NCBI GenBank assembly: GCA_965115995.1
Contig: OZ220472.1
Span: 310,001 to 374,000 of the forward strand
From: Poriferisodalis sp026713105
Lineage (GTDB): Bacteria > Actinomycetota > Acidimicrobiia > Acidimicrobiales > Poriferisodalaceae
Direction of reading: 5' to 3'
Length of the DNA stretch: 64,000 nucleotides
In this document: one piece after another, positions 8,473-18,107 of the stretch
How the letters are laid out: every line of letters begins with the position of its first letter
Position numbering within the stretch: position 1 is the first letter of the stretch
The notes under the pieces: model-generated
What the model saw: the letters and a program-made list of their open reading frames with translations, nothing else
Told to the model about the DNA's origin: nothing
Databases searched by the model: none
Made by a program: the position numbers and the translations under genes

Positions 8473-11133
8473 TCAGCGACGCATTGCGGTGCCCTCAGGA
8501 TCCCAAAGGCAGCCGTCGACAAGATGGGCTGCGCGTCGCTCCCCGACGATCTCTATGTCAAACCGGACCCCGTCGTGAGCAAGTTCGGCCGGCACGTACC
8601 CCATGGCGACCGACAGGTTGCTGTGATGGGCGAAACCGCCCGAGGTCACCCAGCCGACTGGTTCCCCGTCGCAATAGATGGGCTCGTCACCGGCTGCGTC
8701 GAAGCCAGACGCATCATCGCGACCTCTGAGCGTCCATGTGCGCAGCGCCATCGCGCCAGCGGGCGCCTGCACGCCGGCGATCGGCATCTTGCTGCTCCCG
8801 TACTTGCTGATGAGGGCCGCCCGCCCGACAAAGTCGTCGCCGTCGTCGTTTGCTCTCGTGAGACGTACGAATCGACCCAGGCCCGCTTCAAAGGGGTCGT
8901 ATGCGGGCCGGTACTCGCGTGCCCAGCTTCCGAAGCTCTTGTCCAGACGCAGCGAGTTCAACGCCGCCAAGCCGAAGAGGCGCAGCCCATGGGACCGGCC
9001 ACGGGTCACGAGCAGGTCAAAGACATGGCGCAGGTAGCTGGCATCGGTCCAGAGCTCGTATCCGAGTTCTCCCGTGTAGCTCAGCCGGGCGCACCACACG
9101 CGTGCCCAGCCCACATCGAGCGCGGTGAAACTGCCGAAGCGCATCGCTTCGTCGGAGACGTCGGCGTCAGTTGCCTCTGACAGGAGCGCTCTCGACTTCG
9201 GCCCGGCGATTGCCACGCCGCACATCTGGGATCCAAGCGTTCGATACCGCGCCGCCCCATGCGGCGCTGTATCCGCTGACGCCGCCCCATGCGGCGCTGT
9301 GCCGTTCCAGCGGGCGAGGTCCGCATCGAACCAGCGCTCGTAGTAGCGCTCGGCGATGCCCGAACCGAACAGCATGAAGCGCTCGGTGGTCGCCGTGTTC
9401 CCGGTGGCGCCGCCGGTGACTGACTGGATAGGCCCTTCTGGGGTCCCGATCGCGGCAGGCAGGCAGGCCACGGTGAGGTCACCGGTGAGATTGCCGCGCT
9501 CGTTACACATCGGCGCGAGCGCGATCCGGCCTGGTTGCGGCAGCCTGCCCGCCAGCAAGTGCGTGAGCCATGCCCGCGCACCGGGGCCCTCTACTTCGAA
9601 CTTGGCGAATCCGGACGTCTCCATAAGCCCCACGTCATGACGCACGGCATGCACTTCAGCGCGCACGTGGGGCCACGCATTGGAGCGACCGAACGTGACG
9701 TCTTCGATCGTGTCAGGCTCGGGTGCGAACCACAGCGGCACCTCGAGGCCGTAGACGTCGCCAAAGACGGCTCCTGCGTCGCGCTGCGGTTCGTAGATCG
9801 AGGTGGTTGCCAGCGGACGTCCCTCGGGAAGGAACTCGTTCGGGAAGGCGATGCTGAAGCGCCGGCGGTAATTCTCACGCACCTTGGCGGCGGTGTAGGG
9901 GCGGGTGGCCCAATCGCCGAATCGGGCCAGATCCATGGCCCAGACATCAAATCCGGGATCGCCGGTCGTCATCCAGTTGGACAGTGCGAGGCCGACGCCT
10001 CCGCCTTGGCACAGCCCGGCCAGGACCCCACAGGCTGACCAGAAGCCAGGCATGCCCCGGATCGGCCCGACGAGCGGGTTCCCATCGGGCGCAAAGGTGA
10101 ACGGACCGTTCACCACCCGGGCGATGCCGACATCGCCGAGCACGGGGAAGTGCCGAAACGCCGTCTCAAGAGAGGGCGCGATGCGCTCGAGGTCGGGCGT
10201 CAGCAGACGCCGTTCGAAGTCCCACGGCGTCTGGCGGCGCTGCCACGCCACCGCCGCCTGGTCGTAGGTGCCGACGAGCAGGCCCTGGCCCTCTTGACGG
10301 GTGTAGATCTCGCCACCGAAGTCAATGGAGCCCATGAGCTCTTCGCCGGTGCTCTCGTTGTGGGAGATGACGTCATCGAGCGGCTCGGTGATCACGTAGG
10401 TGTGCTCCATGGCGAGCACCGGCAGTTCCACACCCACCATGCGGCCCACCTCACGGGCCCACAGCCCGCCAGCGTTCACCACGTGGGTCGCTTCGATCCA
10501 CTCATCGCAGCCGTCGTCGCCGGTGGCATCCCGTGTACCGGCGAGGTCGCCGGCGGACGTGTCGTACAGGCCGATGCGCCAGGCACTGTCGGGCGTTCGC
10601 TCGATGCGGCGAGCCCAGGTGTGGCGGCGAATCTGGGCTCCGGCTGCGGTCGCCGCCCTGGCGTAGGCAAAGGTCACGCCACTGGGATCGACGTGACCGT
10701 GTTCGGCATCGAGCATCGCACCCACGAATTGGTCGGGGTCGATGATGGGCAGCAGCCGCGCAGCTTCTTCGACCGGGATCATTTCTGAGGTGATGCCGAG
10801 GTACTTGCCTCGTGCATCAGTCATCCGCAGCCAGTCGAGGCGCTCAGTCGTGTCTGCCAGGAAGACGGCGCCGGTCATGTGGATGCCGCAGTCCTGGCCC
10901 GAGAGCTCCTCGATCTCTCGGTACAGCTCGATCGTGTACTTCTGCAGCTTTGCGACCGTCGGATCGGCGTTGATGGGATGTATGCCTCCAGCGGCATGCC
11001 ACGTCGAACCCGCAGTCAGGTCTGCTCGCTCGAGCATCACGATGTCGGTCCAGCCGGCGCGAGTCAGGTGATACAGCACCGAAGCTCCGACAACGCCGCC
11101 GCCGATGACGACCGCTTGGACGCGTTCGGTCAT
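8473..11133 (-). CDS. Dimethylglycine oxidase/dehydrogenase-like FAD and GcvT protein
   Basis: A two-domain protein of 886 residues. The N-terminal half is a DAO-type FAD oxidoreductase with GGGVVGAS near residue 10 and STWHAAGG near 43, where the histidine matches the covalent FAD-binding site of dimethylglycine oxidase. The C-terminal half is a GcvT-like folate domain ending in the YDPFEAGLGRFV region. Such enzymes demethylate dimethylglycine or sarcosine and pass the carbon to tetrahydrofolate. Its start overlaps the stop of the upstream Rieske gene by 4 bp, so the two are probably co-translated. A palindromic repeat adds about 18 residues near position 612 (TAPHGAA twice). Confidence 0.88.
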   Translation of the reverse strand: MTERVQAVVIGGGVVGASVLYHLTRAGWTDIVMLERADLTAGSTWHAAGGIHPINADPTVAKLQKYTIELYREIEELSGQDCGIHMTGAVFLADTTERLDWLRMTDARGKYLGITSEMIPVEEAARLLPIIDPDQFVGAMLDAEHGHVDPSGVTFAYARAATAAGAQIRRHTWARRIERTPDSAWRIGLYDTSAGDLAGTRDATGDDGCDEWIEATHVVNAGGLWAREVGRMVGVELPVLAMEHTYVITEPLDDVISHNESTGEELMGSIDFGGEIYTRQEGQGLLVGTYDQAAVAWQRRQTPWDFERRLLTPDLERIAPSLETAFRHFPVLGDVGIARVVNGPFTFAPDGNPLVGPIRGMPGFWSACGVLAGLCQGGGVGLALSNWMTTGDPGFDVWAMDLARFGDWATRPYTAAKVRENYRRRFSIAFPNEFLPEGRPLATTSIYEPQRDAGAVFGDVYGLEVPLWFAPEPDTIEDVTFGRSNAWPHVRAEVHAVRHDVGLMETSGFAKFEVEGPGARAWLTHLLAGRLPQPGRIALAPMCNERGNLTGDLTVACLPAAIGTPEGPIQSVTGGATGNTATTERFMLFGSGIAERYYERWFDADLARWNGTAPHGAASADTAPHGAARYRTLGSQMCGVAIAGPKSRALLSEATDADVSDEAMRFGSFTALDVGWARVWCARLSYTGELGYELWTDASYLRHVFDLLVTRGRSHGLRLFGLAALNSLRLDKSFGSWAREYRPAYDPFEAGLGRFVRLTRANDDGDDFVGRAALISKYGSSKMPIAGVQAPAGAMALRTWTLRGRDDASGFDAAGDEPIYCDGEPVGWVTSGGFAHHSNLSVAMGYVPAELAHDGVRFDIEIVGERRAAHLVDGCLWDPEGTAMRR
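9249..9301 (-). repeat. Duplicated palindromic element inside the FAD/GcvT gene
   Basis: Two copies of GCCGCCCCATGCGGCGCTGT lie about 32 bp apart, and each can form a GCCGC/GCGGC stem. In the protein they encode TAPHGAA twice. The wider segment, beginning GATACCGC, resembles the element at 30485-30537 inside an unrelated gene. Confidence 0.6.
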
Positions 11134-12470
11134 GTGGGAACTGTTGCAGCCGTACTCACCGGGCGGCGTTCGATGGCGGGCGGCGCAGGGTTGGGATCGC
11201 TTCCGTAGAGATCGACGTGTCCAGAGCGATCGCCTTGGGGAATCTCCACGTCGGCAAGCGATGGCAGCGTCATCAGGTCAGCGGTCATCTTGTGGAAGCG
11301 ATTGAGCGGTTCCTCGAAGCGAGGGGCCAGAGGTCCGGGCGGAGCTCCACCCCGCGAGATGCCGCGTTGAGCGCGTTCGCAGATGTCGATGTCCTCGTCG
11401 TTCACCTCAATCCAGAAGCGGCGAGTGATCTCGAACGATTCGCGCAAAGCGGCCGAGGGCTCGCCGTGCGTCATCGGGCCTGGCGGGAACAGGAACGTGC
11501 AGTGTTCGAGCGTGCGGCCGGCGCTCAGCGGCTCCAACCGCATCAGGAACATGTGGCTCGGCAGCACTGCGAGGGTCACGTTGGGGAACAACGCCACGAA
11601 CCTGCCGCTGGCGGCGTCGGAGTCGTCCAGCCCTGCTGCGGGGGGCAGCGTCAGCCAGTCACCTCGCTCGTCTCCCGACACCGGCGTGGTGGTTTGCCCG
11701 CAGTACATCCCGGGTCCCTGGTAGCGATAGTGGTCGGGCACCCGCGACACCTTGGCCAGCTCGGGATGCACCCAGGGCAGGTGGTAGTACTCCGCGAAGT
11801 TCTCGGCGAGGAGCTTCCAGTTCGCGGCGACGTCGAATGTGCACGACACACCTTCGAGTGCAGCCGGTTGCCACTGGTCGAATCGGTAATCGGCCATCCG
11901 ATCCGGCAAGTCGCCGAGCCATGCCTCGAGCGGTGGGGTGTCGTCGCTGAGACTGACGAACACCAGGGGCCCCCAAGTATCGGTGCGCACCGGAATCAGC
12001 CCGTAGTCAGCCATGTCGAAGTCTTCCCGCGGCACTTCGTCGAACAGCGGAGCAGCCACGAGACGACCGTCCGCGCTGTAGTGCCAGCGGTGGTAGGGGC
12101 AGCGAATCGTGTTGGCGATATCGCAATCACTGTCCGCTAGCTCGGTGCCGCGGTGGCGGCAGGAGTTCAGAAAACCGTGCAGTCCGGCTTCGGACCGGGT
12201 CGCCAAGATGGAGCGTCCGCCGACTGAGCGCACCAGCAGCCGGCCCGGTTGCGCCAACTCCGATGCCAAGGCCACTGCCACCCATGCCCGGCCGAACAGG
12301 CGGTCCTGCTCGGCGGCGAAGAACGCCTCGTCTGCATAGACGGCCGGTTGCATCGCGAACGACGTGTCGACGGTGTTGCGTTGGGGAGCCCAGAACTCGG
12401 ATCCCGGCTGTGTCCAATCAGCCTGTGGCTGTGCCCAAACAGCCTCCGGCTGTGTCCCATCTGCTGCCAT
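11130..12470 (-). CDS. Rieske non-haem iron oxygenase, alpha subunit
   Basis: A 446-residue aromatic-ring-hydroxylating-type oxygenase. The Rieske 2Fe-2S ligands are C-x-H in SCRHRGTE and C-x-x-H in CPYHRWHY. The mononuclear iron site is in NWKLLAENFAEYYHLPWVH. Proteins of this type include glycine betaine, carnitine and stachydrine demethylases. The downstream gene encodes a dimethylglycine-oxidase-like enzyme and overlaps it by 4 bp, so a role in N-demethylation of a quaternary amine is the best inference. A reductase partner is not seen nearby. The first 30 residues hold a seven-residue repeat (TQPEAVW type) absent from the family core. Confidence 0.9.
   Translation of the reverse strand: MAADGTQPEAVWAQPQADWTQPGSEFWAPQRNTVDTSFAMQPAVYADEAFFAAEQDRLFGRAWVAVALASELAQPGRLLVRSVGGRSILATRSEAGLHGFLNSCRHRGTELADSDCDIANTIRCPYHRWHYSADGRLVAAPLFDEVPREDFDMADYGLIPVRTDTWGPLVFVSLSDDTPPLEAWLGDLPDRMADYRFDQWQPAALEGVSCTFDVAANWKLLAENFAEYYHLPWVHPELAKVSRVPDHYRYQGPGMYCGQTTTPVSGDERGDWLTLPPAAGLDDSDAASGRFVALFPNVTLAVLPSHMFLMRLEPLSAGRTLEHCTFLFPPGPMTHGEPSAALRESFEITRRFWIEVNDEDIDICERAQRGISRGGAPPGPLAPRFEEPLNRFHKMTADLMTLPSLADVEIPQGDRSGHVDLYGSDPNPAPPAIERRPVSTAATVPT
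12407..12469 (-). repeat. Three 21-bp tandem repeats at the start of the Rieske gene
   Basis: Three 21-bp units each carry CACAGCC. Two of them continue with a trinucleotide and GGCTG, so they can form small CAGCC/GGCTG hairpins. In the protein they give a seven-residue pattern, TQPEAVW, AQPQADW, TQPGSEF. Confidence 0.6.
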
Positions 12471-12532
12471 TGTGCAGTTTTACCCCGTCTGGGAGTGCGC
12501 TCCGAACAGTAGTGCGCGGGCATGAGCCGAAT

Positions 12533-12570
12533 TCTCGGGCCACGGCTTCGCCTATCGGCTCAGCCTCAGG
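12533..12570 (-). repeat. Partial copy of a dispersed intergenic repeat
   Basis: On the minus strand this reads GAGGCTGAGCCGATAGGCGA and then AGCCGTGGCCCGAG, matching the left part of the elements at 53694, 55385 and 62826. It lies between the Rieske gene and the 3' end of pyc and just overlaps the pyc stop. Confidence 0.6.
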
Positions 12571-15500
12571 TGTCGTGCTCGGTCTCGGGGCTGCCTGAGC
12601 GGCCTGCCGGGCGGATCTCGGCGATCAGATCGCCGGGTTCGAGCAAGGCGCCAAGCGCTGCAGCGATCGAGACGACGGTGCCGGTCACCGGCGCCGAGAT
12701 CGAAGACTCCATCTTCATGGCCTCGATCACGGCGATCGTGTCGCCGGCGCTCACTGAGTCGCCCTCGGCCACCGACACATTGACCGAGCCGCGGAACGGC
12801 GCTGCGACGTGGCCGGGAACGCTCGAGTCGGCTCGAGCATGGGTTGGTCGGTCGGCGGCCACGGTGCGATCCAGCGTGTCGATATCCCTCGGCTGACCGT
12901 TCACGCGGAAGCTGACCATGCGGATGCCTTCGTCGTTGGGTTCGCTGATGGATCGCAGCCCGAGCAGCAGCCGCACACCTGGGCCGAGCGCGACCGCGGT
13001 GTCATCGGCGTGAGGGTCCAACCCGTACCAGAACAGCAGCGACGGCAGCACCGAGAGGTCGCCGTAGCGTTCGGAGTTCTCAGCCTGCGCTGCCGACGGC
13101 GTGGGGAAGAGCAACCGGTTCAGCGTGCCCGCACGATCGCCGGCCAATCCGGCGATGTCGTCGTCGCTGAGATCGGAGGTCTTCGGTTCCCAGTCACGGC
13201 CATCGGTGGCTCGGGAGCGGAACGGCTCGACCCAGCCGCCGGGCGGTGTGCCGAGTTCGCCGTGCAGGAATCCGATGACGCTGTCAGGTAGGTCGGCACC
13301 GGCGGGATCGGCCGCCAACTCGTCGGGGGTGACGCCCGAGGCCACCATGTGCAGTGCCAGATCGCCGACAACCTTCGATGACGGTGTGACCTTGATCGGA
13401 CGTCCCAGCAGCTCGTTGCACGCTGCGTAGAGCCGCTCAACTTCCTCGAACCGGTGACCGATGCCGAGCGCTGTGGCCTGCGCTCGCAGGTTGGACAGCT
13501 GCCCGCCGGGAATCTCGTGGCGGTACACGGTGCCCGTCGGCGATGGGAGGCCGGCTTCGAACGGCGCATACACGCGGCGAACCGCCTCCCAGTAGGGCTC
13601 CATGTCGCCGATGGCGTCGAGGCTGAGGCCGGTCGCTCGCTCGGTGTCGTCGGTCATCGCCACGATCGAGGCAATCGACGGCTGCGATGTCATGCCAGAC
13701 AGCGGCGGCGCGGCGCCGTCGATGGCATCCACCCCGGCATCGATCGCAGCGAGGTAGGTCGCGAGCTGACCGCCGCCCGTGTCGTGGGTGTGCAGGTGCA
13801 CCGGCTGGCTGAACCGTTCCCGCAAGGCACTCACCAGCGTCGTCGCAGCCGGCGGGCGCAGCAGTCCCGCCATGTCCTTGATGCACAGGATGTGCGCCCC
13901 CGCACCGTCGAGCTGTTCGGCGACGCCGAGGTAGCAGTCGAGCGTGTACAGGTCCTCGTGGGGGCTTGTCAGATTGCCCGAGTAGCAGATCGTGCCTTGC
14001 GCGACCGCTCCGGCGTCGATCACCGCTTCGATCGCGGGTCGCATCTGGTCGATGGAGTTGAACGCATCGAATACCCGGAAGATGTCCATGCCGCACGCCG
14101 CCGCTTCAGCCACGAACTCATGGGCCACCGTGTCGGGGTACGGCGAGTAGCCCACCGTGTTGCGACCTCGCAGCAGCATCTGCGTGCAGATGTTGGGCGC
14201 CGCTGCGCGGATCCGCCTCAGCCGCTCCCACGGGTCCTCGTGCAGGAACCGCAATGCCACGTCGAACGTGGCGCCGCCCCAGCACTCCAAGCTGAACAGC
14301 TTCGCCATGTGGTGGGCCATCTGGCGGGCACCGGCCACGAGGTCGATGGTGCGCAGGCGAGTGGCCAGGATGGACTGGTGGGCATCGCGCAGCGTGGTGT
14401 CGGTAACTGCCACGGCGTTGGCCGCTCGCAGGTCGGCTGCGAAGCCCGCCGGTCCGAGTTCGTCGAGGCGCTGGCGGGACCCCGCCGGCGGTGTGCGCGG
14501 AGTGGCTCGAAGCTTGGAAGCGGGATCGGTGCTGGTCGGTGCGGGACCGTTGGGCCGATGGACCGTCACGTCGGCCAGATAGCGCAGCAGCCGCGTGGCG
14601 CGGTCGGCGCCGACGGAGGCCGCCGTCAGCTCCGGCCGATCGTCGATGAACGTGGTCGTGACCGGCCCGGCCCGGAATTGCGAGTCGGCCAGGATCGCCT
14701 GCAGGTAGGGCTGGTTCGTCGACACACCGCGCACCCGGTACTCGGCCAGGGTGCGCTGCATGCGGCGCACGACCGTGTCGAAGTCGGGGCCCCGGCAGGT
14801 GATCTTCTCGATCATCGAGTCGAAGTGCGGCGTGATCTCGACGCCCTGGTACACGCAGCCGTCGAGGCGCACCCCGGCACCGCTGGCGGGACGGTAGGCG
14901 ACGATGCGGCCGGTGTCCGGCCGGAAATCGTTGGCCGGGTTCTCGGCGGTGACCCGGCACTGCATGGCGACGCCGCGCAGGCTGATGCGTTCTTGGAGGA
15001 GCCCGAGATCGGCGAGGGTGGCGCCCGAGGCGATGCGCAATTGCGACTCCACGAGATCGACGTCGGTGACCTCCTCGGTCACCGTGTGCTCGACCTGGAT
15101 GCGCGGGTTCATCTCGATGAAGACATGGCGCCCACCCGCATCGACCAGGAACTCCACCGTGCCCGCATTGACGTAGCCGATCGCCTCGGCGAAGCGGACG
15201 GCGTCCGCGAGCAGCTGCTGGCGCACCCTGTCACCGAGGTCGCGGGCTGGAGCCATCTCGAGCACCTTCTGGAAGCGCCGCTGGACTGAGCAGTCCCGCT
15301 CGAAGAGGTGCACGACGTTGCCGCCGCCGTCGGCCAGGACCTGCGCCTCGATGTGGCGCACGTCGGTCATGGCTTCTTCCAGAAAGACCGTGCCGTCGCC
15401 GAAGGCGCTGTGGGCCTCGCGGCGTGCGGCCTCGACCGCCTCGGTCAGGTCGTCGGGGCGCTCTACGCGGCGCATGCCCCGGCCTCCGCCTCCCGAAGCC

Positions 15501-15982
15501 GCTTTGACGAACAGCGGGTAGCCGATCGCGGCTGCCGTGTTCGTGATGTCGGCTGCCACGTCGTCGACTGGAGCCGACTGGCGCAGCACCGGAAGGCCGG
15601 TCTGCTCGGCTGCCTCGCGCGCCCGCATCTTGTTGCCGGTCAGGCGCAGTACGTCGGCGTTCGGTCCCACGAAGGTCACGCCTGCCGCAGCACAGGCGTC
15701 CGCGAGATCCGGGCTCTCAGACAGGAAGCCGTAGCCGGGGTAGATGGCGTCGGCGCCGACCTCGACAGCCGTGGACACGATGGCTTCGTGATCCAGGTAG
15801 GCCCGCACCGGCCGACCCTCTTCGCCGATGACGTATGCCTCGTCGGCCTTGATTCGGTGCAGGGCCCCGCTGCGTTCTTCCTCGACGGGAAGGATCGCGA
15901 CGGTCCGGATGCCGAGCTGAGTGGCCGCCCGGAAAGCACGGATGGCGATCTCGCCCCGGTTGGCCACCAGGAGCTTCTTCAT
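12566..15982 (-). CDS. pyc: Pyruvate carboxylase
   Basis: A 1138-residue multidomain enzyme that makes oxaloacetate from pyruvate, bicarbonate and ATP. It opens with the biotin carboxylase domain (KKLLVANRGEIAIRAFRA, then an ATP-grasp with SGGGGRGMR). It continues with the carboxyltransferase TIM barrel (VTDTTLRDAHQS, HTHDTGGG) and the PYC/OADA domain. It ends with a biotinyl domain whose lysine is in EAMKMES, near residue 1090. Length and domain order are standard. It is transcribed towards the Rieske and FAD/GcvT genes with a 95-bp gap, so it could head that operon. It is divergent from the aminotransferase gene. Confidence 0.97.
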   Translation of the reverse strand: MKKLLVANRGEIAIRAFRAATQLGIRTVAILPVEEERSGALHRIKADEAYVIGEEGRPVRAYLDHEAIVSTAVEVGADAIYPGYGFLSESPDLADACAAAGVTFVGPNADVLRLTGNKMRAREAAEQTGLPVLRQSAPVDDVAADITNTAAAIGYPLFVKAASGGGGRGMRRVERPDDLTEAVEAARREAHSAFGDGTVFLEEAMTDVRHIEAQVLADGGGNVVHLFERDCSVQRRFQKVLEMAPARDLGDRVRQQLLADAVRFAEAIGYVNAGTVEFLVDAGGRHVFIEMNPRIQVEHTVTEEVTDVDLVESQLRIASGATLADLGLLQERISLRGVAMQCRVTAENPANDFRPDTGRIVAYRPASGAGVRLDGCVYQGVEITPHFDSMIEKITCRGPDFDTVVRRMQRTLAEYRVRGVSTNQPYLQAILADSQFRAGPVTTTFIDDRPELTAASVGADRATRLLRYLADVTVHRPNGPAPTSTDPASKLRATPRTPPAGSRQRLDELGPAGFAADLRAANAVAVTDTTLRDAHQSILATRLRTIDLVAGARQMAHHMAKLFSLECWGGATFDVALRFLHEDPWERLRRIRAAAPNICTQMLLRGRNTVGYSPYPDTVAHEFVAEAAACGMDIFRVFDAFNSIDQMRPAIEAVIDAGAVAQGTICYSGNLTSPHEDLYTLDCYLGVAEQLDGAGAHILCIKDMAGLLRPPAATTLVSALRERFSQPVHLHTHDTGGGQLATYLAAIDAGVDAIDGAAPPLSGMTSQPSIASIVAMTDDTERATGLSLDAIGDMEPYWEAVRRVYAPFEAGLPSPTGTVYRHEIPGGQLSNLRAQATALGIGHRFEEVERLYAACNELLGRPIKVTPSSKVVGDLALHMVASGVTPDELAADPAGADLPDSVIGFLHGELGTPPGGWVEPFRSRATDGRDWEPKTSDLSDDDIAGLAGDRAGTLNRLLFPTPSAAQAENSERYGDLSVLPSLLFWYGLDPHADDTAVALGPGVRLLLGLRSISEPNDEGIRMVSFRVNGQPRDIDTLDRTVAADRPTHARADSSVPGHVAAPFRGSVNVSVAEGDSVSAGDTIAVIEAMKMESSISAPVTGTVVSIAAALGALLEPGDLIAEIRPAGRSGSPETEHDT

Positions 15983-16073
15983 GACAACCTCCGGCGTTCA
16001 GACTTCATGTTCGCGCCCGGCGCCAGTCCGAAATCACTTCGCCGCGGCGTGCCCCTGCCGTAGCGTGCCGTGT

Positions 16074-17246
16074 GTGACTGCGTGGCTGTTGGATCCAGAA
16101 GTGCTGCATCTCAATCACGGCTCGTTCGGGGCTACTCCTGCTGTCGTACTTGAGGCCCAGCAACGCATCCGCGAGCGCATGGAGGCCAATCCGACCCGGT
16201 TCTTCCTCGAGGGCGAGTACCAGGAGCGTCTGGACTGCACGCGCCAGGCCGTAGCGCAGTTCGTCGGCGCTGACCCCGCAGGACTCGTGTTCGTCGCGAA
16301 CGCCACCGCAGGCGTGAACTCGGTGCTGCGCTCCTTGGAGCCGAGCCTGTCGCCCGGCGACGAAATTCTGGTGACCGATCACGAGTACAACGCTTGCGCC
16401 AATGCCGCGGTCGTGTCCGCTGCCCGGGCGGGTGCAGTAGTCACCACGGCGGCAGTGCCGTTCCCGCTCGAGGACCGCAGCGAGGTGGTCGATGCCGTGC
16501 TCAGCGCTGTCACCGACCGCACGCGCATTCTGCTGATCGACGCGGTGACCTCGGCGACCGGCCTCGTCATGCCGGTGGACGAGCTGGTGGCACGGCTGGA
16601 GCCCGACGTGCGGGTGCTCGTCGATGCGGCGCATGCCCCCGGCATGTTCGATTTCGACGTGACCGAGCTCGGTGCGTCCTACGTCACGGCGAACTGCCAC
16701 AAGTGGATGTGCTCGGCCAAGGGCGCCGCGTTGCTGTGGGTGCGACCCGACCGGCGAGACGGGATGCACCACGCAGTCGTCAGCCACGGTTACAACGGCG
16801 GATGGCCGACCGAAGGCGGTCATCTGCACGCCCAGTTCGACTGGACCGGCACCCATGACCCGACCGCCTGGTTGACCGTGGCCGATGCGCTGGCGGCAGT
16901 CGAGGCCATGCACCCAGACGGCTGGCCGGGAGTGAAGGCTGCGATCCGCGGGCTGTGTCTCGGGGGCCGCGACGTGCTCATCGAGGCGCTCGGCATCGAC
17001 CCGCCGGCGCCGGCCGACATGATCGGCGCAATTGCGAGCGTGCCGCTGCCACCTGCCGACCATTCGGGCTCGGCGATCTTCGACCCGCTGATGGCGGCGC
17101 TGCGGGAGCGGCACGGCATCGAGGTGCCGGTGTTCACCTGGCCTGCGCCGCCCGATCGCGTCCTGCGAATCTCGGCCCACCTCTACAACCGGCAGTCCGA
17201 CTACGACCGTCTGGCCGAAGCCCTCCGTATCGAACTCAGCGCCTAG
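16074..17246 (+). CDS. Class V aminotransferase (isopenicillin-N-epimerase-like)
   Basis: A PLP enzyme of the aminotransferase class V/cysteine desulfurase superfamily, about 390 residues. It opens with LNHGSFGATP, typical of isopenicillin N epimerase-like members. The PLP lysine is in TANCHKWMCSAKG. The substrate cannot be read, and members act as epimerases, desulfurases or lyases. The GTG at 16074 puts the conserved opening about 10 residues from the start. The frame upstream overlaps pyc on the other strand and is ignored. It is divergent from pyc. Confidence 0.88.
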   Translation: MTAWLLDPEVLHLNHGSFGATPAVVLEAQQRIRERMEANPTRFFLEGEYQERLDCTRQAVAQFVGADPAGLVFVANATAGVNSVLRSLEPSLSPGDEILVTDHEYNACANAAVVSAARAGAVVTTAAVPFPLEDRSEVVDAVLSAVTDRTRILLIDAVTSATGLVMPVDELVARLEPDVRVLVDAAHAPGMFDFDVTELGASYVTANCHKWMCSAKGAALLWVRPDRRDGMHHAVVSHGYNGGWPTEGGHLHAQFDWTGTHDPTAWLTVADALAAVEAMHPDGWPGVKAAIRGLCLGGRDVLIEALGIDPPAPADMIGAIASVPLPPADHSGSAIFDPLMAALRERHGIEVPVFTWPAPPDRVLRISAHLYNRQSDYDRLAEALRIELSA

Positions 17247-17351
17247 AAGTCCGCGCGTCCAGGCGTGCCTCCTGCGGCGGCCGAGGCCAAGTGGCAGGAT
17301 CGCGGCACGCAGGGTGAAATCCGCCCGACCATCGCAGCCCAGGAGGAACCG

Positions 17352-18086
17352 ATGTCATCGAGCATCGCAGCAACACCCGGCGCCAAGATGATCTTCCTCA
17401 TCAAGCGCCGACCCGAAGCCACCCGCGACGAACTGGTGGCGAATTGGTACAAGAACCACATGCCCGCGGTGATCGCCGGGCAGGCGCGCGCCGCCGCCGA
17501 GGGCAAGGTCCACGCCACGAAGTACATAGCGACGCTGTTCGACCAGCGGCCCGGCAAGGACGTGCCGTGGGACGGCATGGCACAACTGTGGTTCGACCGG
17601 GCGATCCCGAACCCGCCCGAGCCGCACGGCACCGTGCCCGCCGACACGTTCCAGCAGAAGGCCGAGCCATACGTGGGGTGGGCGACCACCGAGTACGTGG
17701 TGATCGACGGCGAGCTGCCCGTGGTGCCGAACACGCTGAACGAACCGTTTCCGGTGACACGGTCGGGATTCTTCAAGGTGTCATTCCTGGTTCCCGGCCG
17801 CGACGGCGTCGACTACGACGCGGCGTTCCGGCACTGGCTGGACGCACATGCGCCCAACGTGCGGAATGTCATGCATGAAATCGGCGGTCTGCGCTACGTG
17901 GTGAACCACAGCCAAGATCCTGCTAACGAGGCCTACATCGGCATGGCCGAGCTGTACTTCAGCGACCCCCAGGGCTGGGACGATTACCGGGCCACGATCA
18001 CCGAGGACGGCTTCAGCGAGTTCGTCGATTTCAACCGTCTGGTGAACATGCACGCGACCGCGCAGATGATCGGGATCCCGGGCTAG
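17352..18086 (+). CDS. EthD domain-containing protein
   Basis: A 244-residue protein with two ferredoxin-like halves, each resembling the EthD/dimeric alpha-beta barrel domain. The first begins KMIFLIKRRPEATRDEL with a following WYKNHMP. The second begins near FKVSFLVPGRDGVDYDAAF with HWLDAHAP. EthD proteins accompany degradation genes and are often small non-catalytic or isomerase-like partners. ATG 17352 has AGGAGGA directly upstream. It follows the aminotransferase gene on the same strand with a gap of about 105 bp. Confidence 0.82.
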   Translation: MSSSIAATPGAKMIFLIKRRPEATRDELVANWYKNHMPAVIAGQARAAAEGKVHATKYIATLFDQRPGKDVPWDGMAQLWFDRAIPNPPEPHGTVPADTFQQKAEPYVGWATTEYVVIDGELPVVPNTLNEPFPVTRSGFFKVSFLVPGRDGVDYDAAFRHWLDAHAPNVRNVMHEIGGLRYVVNHSQDPANEAYIGMAELYFSDPQGWDDYRATITEDGFSEFVDFNRLVNMHATAQMIGIPG

Positions 18087-18107
18087 ACGGTTGCCTGGGG
18101 CTCGGCG

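Noticed and set aside
13454..15289. 611-codon open frame on the plus strand across pyc
   Set aside because: It is antisense to conserved pyruvate carboxylase domains and has the Arg/His/Gly-rich content typical of opposite-strand frames in GC-rich DNA.
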